Shown piece after piece: positions 1 through 6,751 of a stretch of DNA of 10,467 bases. Source of the DNA: Bacteroides sp. (lineage in GTDB: Bacteria > Bacteroidota > Bacteroidia > Bacteroidales > Bacteroidaceae); assembly GCA_019412865.1 (NCBI GenBank), contig DXOJ01000224.1, forward strand, positions 1 through 10,467, in the 5' to 3' direction. A model generated the notes under the pieces. That model made no database searches and was not told where the DNA came from. It saw only the letters and a program-made list of their open reading frames with translations. A program made the translations under genes and the position numbers. Position 1 is the first letter of the stretch. Each line of letters opens with the position of its first letter.

Positions 1-41
1 ACAAATTACTAATTACTATTTACTTTTTCTACTTGGAGCTG

Positions 42-49
42 CAAATGTA
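42..49 (-). promoter_or_regulatory. Possible reverse-strand -7 box for a gene left of the window
   Basis: The reverse strand reads TACATTTG here, an exact match to the Bacteroidetes -7 consensus TAnnTTTG. No TTTG lies at the expected -33 distance (about 20 bases further right), so only half of a promoter is visible. If real, it would drive a leftward gene that starts outside the window, making the 1-170 region a divergent intergenic region. Nothing else supports it. Confidence 0.25.
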
Positions 50-86
50 CGCAATAATTTGAATACAGAGACATAAAAACTTTAAA

Positions 87-101
87 AACCTTAGCAAGGT
101 T
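87..101 (-). terminator. Short hairpin followed by a T-rich tract on the reverse strand
   Basis: AACCTT, AGC, AAGGTT forms a perfect 6-bp stem with a 3-base loop. Read on the reverse strand it is followed by a T-rich stretch (TTTAAAG then TTTTT), the shape of an intrinsic terminator. On the forward strand it is followed by A residues. It sits in the leader region of the isomerase-like gene, so no obvious reverse-strand transcript needs stopping here. It could instead be a structural element of the 5' region. The stem is A+T-rich and short, so it may be chance. Confidence 0.25.
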
Positions 102-133
102 AAAATCGCTATGGTAAATTGAAAAGAAAGCTA

Positions 134-141
134 TACATTTG
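134..141 (+). promoter_or_regulatory. Probable -7 promoter box of the fucose isomerase-like gene
   Basis: TACATTTG matches the Bacteroidetes TAnnTTTG -7 element and lies 29 bases before the ATG at 171, which gives a 5' leader of roughly 20-25 bases. No clear TTTG is seen near 110-115, where the -33 element would be, so the promoter may be weak or dependent on an activator. Confidence 0.5.
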
Positions 142-170
142 TCATACGGAAAACTTAAAACAATATCATA

Positions 171-1406
171 ATGACCATACACCTTATCTCATTCGCTTCA
201 ATACTTCACAAACAAGTCTCGCTACGTAGCTCGCACGAAGCTATTTTGAGCGAGATTGAAAAATATTATACTGTAAAGTTCGTCGACCATCAAGATATGG
301 ACAAACTTAGTAGTGACGATTTCAAAATCATTTTCGTCGCTACCGGTGGGGTGGAAAGACTGGTCATACAGCATTTCGAAAACCTCCCTCGCCCCGCCAT
401 TTTACTGGCAGACGGCATGCAGAATTCTCTTGCTGCCGCACTGGAAATTTCCACCTGGTTACGGGGACGCGGAATGAAAAGTGAAATTCTGCACGGTGAA
501 TTACCGGCTATCATCTTACGTATCCATACACTTTATAATAATTTCCAGGCACAACGTTCCTTGTTCGGCAAACGTATCGGAGTCATTGGAAGTCCTTCTT
601 CCTGGTTAGTTGCCAGTAACGTAGACTACTTGTTGGCAAAACGTCGTTGGGGAATCGAATATGTAGATATTCCATTGGAACGGATTTATGAACAATTTAA
701 ACACATTACGGATGACCAAGTCGGAGCATCATGCGCAGCTGTAGCATCACAAGCTCTTGCCTGCCGCGAAGGAACTCCCGAAGATTTAATCAAAGCGATG
801 CGATTATACCGGGCAATCAAAAAGGTCTGTCAGGAAGAAAATCTGGAAGCGCTGACATTAAGCTGTTTTAAACTGATTGAACAAATCGACACTACCGGAT
901 GCGTGGCATTATCTTTATTGAATGATGACGGGATAATAGCAGGTTGTGAAGGAGATCTTCAATCTGTATTTACGCTATTAGCAGTTAAAGCACTTACGGG
1001 TAAAGACGGATTTATGGCAAATCCTTCCATGATTAATTCCCGTACGAATGAACTGATATTGGCACATTGCACCGTAGGTCTCAAACAAACGGAGAGATAT
1101 ATTATCCGCAATCACTTTGAAACAGAAAAAGGAATTGCCATACAAGGGCTACTTCCGACGGGGGATGTAACGATCATAAAATGTGGCGGTGAATGTCTGG
1201 ATGAATATTACTTGTCTACAGGAACATTGACTGAAAACACTAATTATATTAATATGTGCCGTACACAAGTGCGCATCCGCATGAATACTCCGGCCGAATA
1301 CTTCTTAAAGAATCCACTGGGAAATCATCATATTATGCTTCATGGTAACTATGAAGATACGTTGAACGAGTTTTTCCAGGCAAATGCTTGCAAGAGGACG
1401 GAATAA
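171..1406 (+). CDS. L-fucose isomerase-like protein
   Basis: 411-residue cytosolic protein that resembles the L-fucose/L-arabinose isomerase superfamily (metal-dependent aldose-ketose isomerases). An N-terminal Rossmann-like half (about 1-165, with a glycine-rich IGVIGSPSSW near 136-145) is followed by the isomerase C-terminal part. That part contains a CEGD motif (Cys259-Asp262, whose Glu is the usual first metal ligand), an AHC motif (His299) and a C-terminal NHHIMLHGNY segment (385-394) that matches the family's terminal His ligand. E. coli FucI ligands are Glu337, Asp361 and His528. Counting from Glu260, the Asp position falls on Asn284, so one ligand may be changed. The protein is clearly shorter than E. 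coli FucI (about 590 residues), like many relatives. Starting at 171 keeps the first beta strand (TIHLISFAS) intact and follows a -7 box. No sugar-utilisation genes flank it, so its substrate is unknown, and the isomerase activity itself is an inference. Confidence 0.75.
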   Translation: MTIHLISFASILHKQVSLRSSHEAILSEIEKYYTVKFVDHQDMDKLSSDDFKIIFVATGGVERLVIQHFENLPRPAILLADGMQNSLAAALEISTWLRGRGMKSEILHGELPAIILRIHTLYNNFQAQRSLFGKRIGVIGSPSSWLVASNVDYLLAKRRWGIEYVDIPLERIYEQFKHITDDQVGASCAAVASQALACREGTPEDLIKAMRLYRAIKKVCQEENLEALTLSCFKLIEQIDTTGCVALSLLNDDGIIAGCEGDLQSVFTLLAVKALTGKDGFMANPSMINSRTNELILAHCTVGLKQTERYIIRNHFETEKGIAIQGLLPTGDVTIIKCGGECLDEYYLSTGTLTENTNYINMCRTQVRIRMNTPAEYFLKNPLGNHHIMLHGNYEDTLNEFFQANACKRTE

Positions 1407-1432
1407 AGGCATCTATAAAAAACGAAAGATTT

Positions 1433-1648
1433 ATGATAGGAGAAATTACATGTGCTATAAATAGAGTTGAAGAGCAAATAGAGCAGCTCTTTGACGAAAA
1501 AGAGGAGTTTATCATGGCCTATGAAGATGCGCTACCTAGAACTATGTATCTGAAGAAGTTGACTGAAATTGATTCACGAATAGACGAGCTAAAGAAAACG
1601 TTGATTTCGTTGAATGAAGAGAAACAAGAGATCCTGGATATGGAATAA
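1433..1648 (+). CDS. Small coiled-coil protein of unknown function
   Basis: 71 residues from the ATG at 1433. The same frame stays open back to a TTG at 1388, which would give 86 residues and overlap the upstream gene's end. The ATG is preferred because Bacteroides rarely uses TTG, and the extra residues include the out-of-frame tail of the isomerase gene. The protein is highly charged and almost wholly helical by composition. Heptad-like spacing of Ile/Leu (VEEQIEQLF, IDSRIDELKKTLISL) suggests one or two coiled-coil helices with a break at the central Pro (ALPRTMYL). There is no signal peptide, TM segment or metal motif. It lies 26 bases after the isomerase-like gene on the same strand and is probably co-transcribed. 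The stop codon is one base from the stop of the convergent PHP gene. I do not recognise the family. Confidence 0.6.
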   Translation: MIGEITCAINRVEEQIEQLFDEKEEFIMAYEDALPRTMYLKKLTEIDSRIDELKKTLISLNEEKQEILDME

Positions 1649-1649
1649 C

Positions 1650-2489
1650 TTATCCTATGGGAATATCTTCCCATTTCCCCCCATGCCATTCTACCACCGA
1701 AGTAAAACCTGCTTTCTTCAAAGCGGCTAACCCTTCGAAGCGGGCATTGTTTATTCTTTCAGGGTAGTGCGCATCACTATTCACCTGTACCCGAATACCC
1801 AATTCTTTCAGGAAAGGGAAATAACGTTCATTCGGATAGAATGTACCCAGCTCATTATAAGACTTGGTATTGATTTCCAACATATAACCACGTGCGGCAA
1901 TCACCGCGAAGTAATCGCGGACCAACGTGTCATACCATGCTTCATCAAGCAAACCCGGACGATAACAGGAAGCGTTATAATGCATCTTGTCAGCATGGCC
2001 GACAATATCCAGTCCTCCCAGCTCTACCATACGGAGCAGGTTCTTATAATACAGGTGGACAACAGAATCCAAGTCACCATCGAAGTGCCTGTCTACCAAT
2101 TGACGGAAAAGATCTGCCGAGGTATCAATATCTACGATTTTCCCTTCCGGAGAATACAACATATGCACAGAACCTATCCGGTAGTCAAGTGGTAGTTTTT
2201 GAAAACAAGGCAAAGAGGGATTGTTTTCTTCATTCAGGTAGTCAATTTCGAGACCGATGGCAAGCTCTATCTTACCTGCATATTTCTTTTTCAGACGAGA
2301 GAATTCGGAAAGGTAATCTTCCATTCTATCCCACTCCATCGTCCATGCGGTAGAAAATGGTAGTGGAGCATGAGAAGAAATGCCATAAGAAGTAAACCCT
2401 TCGCTGATAGCAAAACGAATAAAATCGTCCATATTGGCTCGTCCGTCGCAATACAGGCAGTGGCTATGATAATTGGTTAGGTTTGTCAT
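1650..2489 (-). CDS. PHP-domain phosphoesterase, histidinol-phosphatase (HisK/HisJ) type
   Basis: 279-residue cytosolic hydrolase of the PHP superfamily, whose HisK-type members remove phosphate from L-histidinol phosphate in histidine biosynthesis. The metal-binding residues are all present in order: His8 and His10 (YHSHC), Asp15, His40 (SSHAP), Glu81 (GLEIDY), His109 (GSVHM), His165 (VGHADK), then Asp239 and His241 (NSDAHY). Together these give the usual trinuclear metal site. Length and N-to-C motif order match monofunctional PHP histidinol phosphatases. No his genes are near, and many Bacteroides carry a separate HisB phosphatase, so the true substrate could be another phosphoester. It is reverse-strand, 155 bases downstream of the ABC-F gene, with the 22-bp dyad array between them. 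No good promoter is visible directly upstream, so read-through from the ABC-F operon is possible. Confidence 0.82.
   Translation of the reverse strand: MTNLTNYHSHCLYCDGRANMDDFIRFAISEGFTSYGISSHAPLPFSTAWTMEWDRMEDYLSEFSRLKKKYAGKIELAIGLEIDYLNEENNPSLPCFQKLPLDYRIGSVHMLYSPEGKIVDIDTSADLFRQLVDRHFDGDLDSVVHLYYKNLLRMVELGGLDIVGHADKMHYNASCYRPGLLDEAWYDTLVRDYFAVIAARGYMLEINTKSYNELGTFYPNERYFPFLKELGIRVQVNSDAHYPERINNARFEGLAALKKAGFTSVVEWHGGKWEDIPIG
1657..1674 (+). terminator. Hairpin at the convergent gene junction, weak terminator candidate
   Basis: ATGGGAA, loop TATC, TTCCCAT is a perfect 7-bp stem that starts 9 bases after the stop of the small coiled-coil gene and lies inside the last codons of the reverse-strand PHP gene. 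On the forward strand it is followed by TTTCCCCCC, which is only a weak U-tract. It might limit forward transcripts running into the PHP gene. Because it also encodes PHP residues, the symmetry could be coincidental. Confidence 0.3.
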
Positions 2490-2557
2490 ACTAGGTTATA
2501 TTGTCTGGGGGTATATTATCATTATTTGGTTATCCGGGAATATAATAAACTATACTT

Positions 2558-2641
2558 GTGCCATCGAAGTGGCACAACTGTGCCAGCATGTTGGCACTGC
2601 TACGCCAAAGAGGTGGCACAAAGGTGCCAATATAGTGGCAC
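2558..2641. repeat. Four-unit array of 22-bp dyads, GTGCCA-N6-TGGCAC
   Basis: Units begin at 2558, 2580, 2602 and 2624, a period of exactly 22 bp. Each is GTGCCA, 6 variable bases, TGGCAC, then a 4-base linker. Loops are TCGAAG, GCATGT, AAGAGG and ATATAG; linkers are AACT, TGCT and AAAG. Only the arms are shared. Three units have perfect 6-bp arms. The third has a degenerate left arm (ACGCCA) but an intact right arm. Each TGGCAC can also pair with the next GTGCCA across the 4-base linker, so eight half-sites alternate at 12 and 10 bp centre-to-centre, about one DNA helical turn on average. The register does not continue on either side. The array ends 3 bases from the ABC-F stop codon (2645-2647, reverse strand) and lies upstream of the PHP gene. 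It could act as a phased protein-binding array, as alternative RNA hairpins in the 3' region of the ABC-F mRNA, or as a dispersed genomic repeat. Confidence 0.9.
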
Positions 2642-2644
2642 GAA

Positions 2645-4513
2645 TCAGCCTTCTATTTCGCTAAGTTCCAACCAACGCATTGTCTTTTCGTCAATCATAT
2701 CATTGACTTCGGGCAAACGTTTTGACTTTTCAGTCAATTCGTCAACGGAAAGTGTGCCGCTACAAAGAAGTTCCTCAATTTGTGTTTTTTCAGCTTCCAG
2801 TTCGGCGATTTCTTTTTCCAGTTGCTCGAATTCACGCTTTTCTTTAAAGCTCATCTTACGCTTGTCGTTCAGACGGACACGGGCGGTCTTTTCTTCCTGC
2901 GGCTTCTCTGCTTCTTTCTCTTTTTGTTCCTTTGCTTCTTTCCAGTTACGATAATCACTATAATTTCCGGGGAAGTCACGAATATCTCCCTGTCCGTTGA
3001 ATACCATCAGGTGATCTACTACTTTATCCATAAAGTAACGGTCATGGGAAACGACAATCACACAGCCTTTGAAGTTTTGGAGATATTCTTCGAGCACATT
3101 CAGCGTGATAATATCGAGGTCATTGGTAGGCTCGTCCAATACCAGGAAGTTAGGATTACGCATCAGGATGGTACAAAGGTAAAGACGGCGACGCTCTCCC
3201 CCACTCAATTTATAGACATAGCTATGCTGGGTTTCAGGAGTAAACAGGAAATGCTGCAGAAATTGAGAAGCAGTCAGCTTCTTTCCATTGCCCAATTCGA
3301 TGACTTCGGCAATATCCTGTATCACATCAATCACTTTCATCTGTTCGTCAAACTGAAGTCCGTCCTGCGAATAATAACCGAAACGAACTGTTTCGCCAAT
3401 ATCCACTGTTCCGCTATCAGGCTTGACTTGTCCCATCAATATCTTGATAAAAGTAGATTTTCCGGTTCCGTTATTTCCTACAATTCCCATCTTCTCATAA
3501 CGAGAGAAGATATAAGAGAAATCATCCAGAATCTTCAGATCTCCGAAACTCTTGAAAAGATGGTCGGCTTCGAATATCTTGCTTCCGATATACGATGCTT
3601 TCACTTCCAGCTTTACATTATCAGTATTAAAACGCTGCTTCGCAACCTTTTCCAATTCGTAGAAAGCATCTTCCCGGTAACGAGCCTTATGTCCGCGTGC
3701 CTGCGGCATCCGGCGCATCCAGTCGAGTTCTGTACGATACAGATTATTGGCACGCTCTATTTCCACGCTCTTAGATTCAATACGTTCCTGACGCTTTTCG
3801 AGATAATAGCTGTAGTTACCTTTATATTGGTAGATTTGTTGATTGTCTATTTCGATAATCTCGGAGCAAACACGATCAAGGAAGTAACGGTCGTGAGTCA
3901 CCATCAGCAGACTAAGGTTGGTACGACGCAGGTAATCTTCCAACCATTCGGTCATATCCAAGTCCAGATGGTTGGTCGGCTCATCAAGGATTAACAGATC
4001 CGGTTCGGTAATCAAAGCGTTTGCCAAGGCAACACGCTTCAGCTGTCCGCCGGACAGTTGCTTCACTTTCTGATCGAAATTACGGATTTTAAGTTGTGAA
4101 AGGATTTGCTTGGCTTTCTGTTCATACTCCCAAGCTTTCTCCTGATCCATACGTGCCAAGAGGTTTTCCAATCCCGGATGACCTTCGGTTTCCATGCAGC
4201 GTTCGTACTCCTTTATCAATTCCACCGTGCTATTACCATGATGGAAACAGGCTTCGAGCACTGTCAGTTCTTCGGGATATTGCGGATCCTGTTCCAGGTA
4301 ATCCACCCGAAGATCACGACGAAAAACAATATTACCGCTATCATAACCTTCCTTTCCGGCAATGATATTCAGTAAGGTAGTCTTTCCACTACCGTTCTTT
4401 GCTATTAATCCTACCCGCTGACCTTCGGCAATGCCCAAAGATACATTTTCAAAAAGAACCAAGTCACCGAAAGACTTGGTCAGGTTATCTATCTGTAAAT
4501 AAGGTACTGCCAT
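2645..4513 (-). CDS. ABC-F family ATPase, Uup-type
   Basis: 622-residue soluble protein with two ABC ATPase domains and no membrane segment, the layout of ABC-F proteins that act on ribosomes or nucleic acid structures. Domain 1 has Walker A at 38-45 (AKNGSGKT; the first position is Ala rather than the common Gly), signature LSGGQ at 153-157, Walker B with DEPTNHLD (catalytic Glu178) and H-loop His207. The inter-domain linker (about 240-300) contains RRMPQARGHKARYR, like the Uup linker. Domain 2 has Walker A at 346-353 (GNNGTGKS), LSGGE at 436-440, DEPTNDLD (Glu461) and His490. A Lys/Glu-rich stretch (524-550) leads to a C-terminal coiled coil (about 553-618), the Uup-type DNA-binding tail. 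This makes Uup more likely than EttA or an antibiotic-resistance ABC-F. It begins one base after the DUF3805/3806 stop, so the two are co-transcribed. The 22-bp dyad array follows its stop codon. Confidence 0.9.
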   Translation of the reverse strand: MAVPYLQIDNLTKSFGDLVLFENVSLGIAEGQRVGLIAKNGSGKTTLLNIIAGKEGYDSGNIVFRRDLRVDYLEQDPQYPEELTVLEACFHHGNSTVELIKEYERCMETEGHPGLENLLARMDQEKAWEYEQKAKQILSQLKIRNFDQKVKQLSGGQLKRVALANALITEPDLLILDEPTNHLDLDMTEWLEDYLRRTNLSLLMVTHDRYFLDRVCSEIIEIDNQQIYQYKGNYSYYLEKRQERIESKSVEIERANNLYRTELDWMRRMPQARGHKARYREDAFYELEKVAKQRFNTDNVKLEVKASYIGSKIFEADHLFKSFGDLKILDDFSYIFSRYEKMGIVGNNGTGKSTFIKILMGQVKPDSGTVDIGETVRFGYYSQDGLQFDEQMKVIDVIQDIAEVIELGNGKKLTASQFLQHFLFTPETQHSYVYKLSGGERRRLYLCTILMRNPNFLVLDEPTNDLDIITLNVLEEYLQNFKGCVIVVSHDRYFMDKVVDHLMVFNGQGDIRDFPGNYSDYRNWKEAKEQKEKEAEKPQEEKTARVRLNDKRKMSFKEKREFEQLEKEIAELEAEKTQIEELLCSGTLSVDELTEKSKRLPEVNDMIDEKTMRWLELSEIEG

Positions 4514-4514
4514 T

Positions 4515-5315
4515 TTAATCCAAACACTTCTTATATTCTTCTATTACATTGCAAGGCTCTCCCGCCTTTACTTTACTCCAAACGAGCTTCATCGGGTCGA
4601 TGGTCCGATCTTTATATTGGAGAACAGGAGCTTCCCGGTTGCCGTCAATCAACGTTTTCCATTCCATGCCATCCACTTCATTTGCCAGAATTGCACAAAC
4701 AGTGATACCAATAGCCAACCATTCCTCTTTCTTTTTCAAACCAATCTTACCGCTGTAAATCACTTGTTGAAGTTTCTCCAAGTCCTCTTCTATTCCTTGA
4801 AAATCCTTTTTCAGTTCCTGCTTCACAGTAGATACCACCCATTCATATCCCTCATTAATCAAATAAATTTCAGAAAGACGTACAGGAATCAATTCAGCAG
4901 GATACTTCTGCCCTTCTTTACGTACCTCCAAAGTAGCGATTACATCTTCCGCCTCCTTCACAACTCCACCTTTAGGCACGGTGAAAGAACATTCAAAAGC
5001 AATATCGTCAACGCCTGTAATCCACAAATGGGAAGTATAATAAGTTCCCTCCTCCTGAAACATTTCTTTACTATACGCACATTCCCACGTTCCGACTTTC
5101 ACCAATGAAGCCGAATCGTCCTCTTTCAGTTCCTGCCGGATGGCATCTTTGCCATAACCGGCTTTTCCTTTAAATGCGGATATACGAAAATTCCCCGTCC
5201 ATACATCGGGATTATAGAAAAGAAAAGAGCCTTCGCCATCTTCAAACTCATTCCAGTCTGATGGATAGTTCATAGAAAACCATGCTCCGGGAGAGATAAA
5301 TTTCTTGCCTTGCAT
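4515..5315 (-). CDS. DUF3805/DUF3806 domain-containing protein
   Basis: 266 residues, no signal peptide or TM segment, so probably cytosolic. The N-terminal half (about 1-140, SPGAWFSMNYPSDWNEFEDGEGSF onward) is beta-rich and resembles DUF3805. The C-terminal half (about 165-260, with VCAILANEVDGMEWKTLIDGNREAPVLQYKDRTIDPMKLVW split over two motifs) resembles DUF3806. Recognition is by eye from the order of conserved aromatic and Gly/Asp motifs. Function is unknown for both domains, and the N-terminal half is reminiscent of PsbP/Mog1-like folds seen in immunity or chaperone-like proteins, which is an inference only. It is the first gene of an operon with the ABC-F ATPase (one-base spacing), behind a consensus promoter at 5342-5371. 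AAAAGG lies directly before the ATG. Confidence 0.72.
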   Translation of the reverse strand: MQGKKFISPGAWFSMNYPSDWNEFEDGEGSFLFYNPDVWTGNFRISAFKGKAGYGKDAIRQELKEDDSASLVKVGTWECAYSKEMFQEEGTYYTSHLWITGVDDIAFECSFTVPKGGVVKEAEDVIATLEVRKEGQKYPAELIPVRLSEIYLINEGYEWVVSTVKQELKKDFQGIEEDLEKLQQVIYSGKIGLKKKEEWLAIGITVCAILANEVDGMEWKTLIDGNREAPVLQYKDRTIDPMKLVWSKVKAGEPCNVIEEYKKCLD

Positions 5316-5341
5316 CCTTTTACTTTAAAATGATTACTTGG

Positions 5342-5371
5342 CAAAAGTACGAATTAAATACGAATTACAAA
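5342..5371 (-). promoter_or_regulatory. Promoter of the DUF3805/3806-ABC-F operon
   Basis: On the reverse strand, TTTG at 5368-5371 is followed after 18 bases by TACTTTTG at 5342-5349, matching the Bacteroidetes TTTG / TAnnTTTG pair. The -7 box lies 26 bases before the ATG at 5315. The -33 box starts four bases after the stop codon of the upstream transglutaminase-like gene, so this promoter makes the operon independent of that gene. Confidence 0.72.
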
Positions 5372-5374
5372 ACA

Positions 5375-6568
5375 TCATTTCCCTATTGGCTGTATTTTCC
5401 TCCGCACATCTTTAGAAATCTCCAGAAACATATAATTCAATTTCCCGGAATGAATACCTTCTTCGTTCTCCTTATACTTCTTATTAGCATATTGCTTCGA
5501 TTTCTCGAAAGTCAATAGCGACATTTCATTCTGCGACTTGCCTACCATTGTGGAGTCCAGCTGTTCATCCGGGAAAAAGTCATCCAGATCGACATCACCA
5601 ATCATTGTTGTTTCCAGGAAGTTCTTATCAGTATGTGAATTATCGGTATAATACCCCACAAACATGTGTCCCGGCGTACGTACCAGAATAGGATCGATAT
5701 TTATAGCCCGAAGCAGTGATGCAAACAGTACGCTACCGTCCACACAATTAATCTGCGAAGATTCCAGTGCATCATCAAACGTACGAACCCGTTGCGAGAA
5801 AACAACATTGCTCGAAAGGCTGGTGTTGGAAACAGAACTGTAACGGAATTTGCGTTTCTGCAATATATTCCAGAGAGCATACACCTGCTTGTCCACCGCC
5901 CCTTTAGCCTTACTCTGATAGCCTAAGAAGCGATTGACAATACGAGTATTCAGTGCTTCGCGAAGCAACTGGTCAATCATCGGATTCTCTTCATTGACAT
6001 AGGCAGCAAAGAAAATACTTGTATCATGGAATTTGGTTCCATTCGATACATACCCCAACAGACATTCATTGATACTGCGCACAGAGAATGTACGCACCCG
6101 TTGCCCCAGATCTTTTCCATTCATCTCGACAGTAATAGCCACACTTACCGGTTCTGCCTGCACCTCATTTTTCAGAGCTTCATAGTTCCAGATGATATCA
6201 GGATAAATCGTATATTCCGTTCGAGGCTTGTTTAGTACAAATTCCGACACCGAACGGGAGAAAAAAGGCGTTTCAGCCACTTCAATCCGTACCCGGCTAT
6301 AGGCTGTCTTCGACTTCACCCGAACAGCAATACACGATTTCGGATTCCCCAAATAATTAGAATCCGACGGAACAATCACCTGCGCATCAGTAGTGGCAAC
6401 AGACAAAATCGCTGAAGGAAATATATTTCCGCCCAGATCATCCACAATTTCAAAACCGGAATTGAATGAAGTATATTTAAACACAGACATACCGCCAAGG
6501 AGAATTAACAGTACCACCACCGATCCTATTATTTCCTTCCGATGCCGTTTTAAGTCAATTTTTATCAT
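5375..6568 (-). CDS. Membrane-anchored transglutaminase-like protein
   Basis: 397 residues. A basic N-terminus (KRHRKE) and one hydrophobic helix (about 14-30, IIGSVVVLLILLGGMSVF) with no cleavage or lipobox motif suggest a type II anchor with the rest in the periplasm. Residues about 40-165 look beta-rich, possibly an Ig-like domain. Residues about 225-325 resemble a transglutaminase/cysteine-protease core: INCVDGSVLFASLLRAINIDPILVRTPGHMFVGYY, split as NCVDGS with Cys275 at a helix start, then PGHMF with His301. Glu319 (FLETT) sits where the third catalytic residue, usually Asp, would be. Such Cys-His cores occur in peptidases, transglutaminases and inactive scaffolds, so the reaction cannot be stated. 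It has its own upstream region, divergent from the response regulator gene, and is followed closely by the DUF3805/3806 operon promoter. Confidence 0.7.
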   Translation of the reverse strand: MIKIDLKRHRKEIIGSVVVLLILLGGMSVFKYTSFNSGFEIVDDLGGNIFPSAILSVATTDAQVIVPSDSNYLGNPKSCIAVRVKSKTAYSRVRIEVAETPFFSRSVSEFVLNKPRTEYTIYPDIIWNYEALKNEVQAEPVSVAITVEMNGKDLGQRVRTFSVRSINECLLGYVSNGTKFHDTSIFFAAYVNEENPMIDQLLREALNTRIVNRFLGYQSKAKGAVDKQVYALWNILQKRKFRYSSVSNTSLSSNVVFSQRVRTFDDALESSQINCVDGSVLFASLLRAINIDPILVRTPGHMFVGYYTDNSHTDKNFLETTMIGDVDLDDFFPDEQLDSTMVGKSQNEMSLLTFEKSKQYANKKYKENEEGIHSGKLNYMFLEISKDVRRKIQPIGK

Positions 6569-6613
6569 TATTTGTAGTTTCTATAATCAAACGTTTCTAT
6601 TGTATCTCGCTAA

Positions 6614-6621
6614 CAAAGATA
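6614..6621 (-). promoter_or_regulatory. Probable -7 box of the transglutaminase-like gene
   Basis: The reverse strand reads TATCTTTG, an exact TAnnTTTG match, 45 bases before the ATG at 6568. No TTTG is found 18-20 bases further upstream (near 6640), so the -33 element is poor or missing. This leaves a leader of roughly 35-40 bases. Confidence 0.45.
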
Positions 6622-6698
6622 ACAAATAGTGAGCGGTTTTTCCTCTTACAATCAACAAAAACTTCCATATACCTCATCAATTCTCGGAATTCCCGGAA

Positions 6699-6737
6699 TG
6701 TAACACGATTGTAACGTCTGTTTCATCTGCCCGTAAC
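6699..6737 (+). promoter_or_regulatory. 11-bp-phased (T/C)GTAAC direct repeats, candidate regulator binding site
   Basis: TGTAAC at 6699 and 6710 and CGTAAC at 6732 start at offsets 0, 11 and 33; the offset-22 position holds the poor match TTTCAT. Direct repeats of about 6-7 bp phased at 11 bp are the architecture of sites bound by PhoB/OmpR-type regulators. The downstream gene encodes such a regulator, so autoregulation is a reasonable inference. The last repeat ends 14 bases before the -33 box. Confidence 0.5.
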
Positions 6738-6751
6738 AAAGTCTCCTCATC

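Noticed and set aside
1767..2353. Two overlapping forward open frames antisense to the PHP gene
   Set aside because: The reverse-strand PHP protein has every metal-binding motif. The forward frames show no domain and no promoter.
2535..2550. Promoter for the PHP gene upstream of 2489
   Set aside because: The A+T-rich DNA between the array and the ATG has no TAnnTTTG match on the reverse strand. The nearest candidate, TATAGTTT, deviates at key positions.
2558..2641. CRISPR array
   Set aside because: The repeat arms are only 6 bp and the variable segments 4-6 bp, far too short for repeats and spacers. No cas genes are present.
2558..2641. Simple intrinsic terminator for the ABC-F gene
   Set aside because: Hairpins are present, but none is followed by a clear U-tract on the reverse strand, and four phased units exceed what a terminator needs. 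Termination remains possible but does not explain the periodicity.
2473..2954. Forward open frames running across the 22-bp array
   Set aside because: They begin in the end of the PHP gene or in the intergenic region and run into ABC-F antisense sequence. No promoter or protein family supports them, so the array is best seen as non-coding.
2780..3994. 404-codon open frame on the forward strand
   Set aside because: It lies wholly antisense to the ABC-F gene, whose motifs are all intact. Its translation is rich in Phe/Ile/Leu with no recognisable domain, as expected for a shadow frame.
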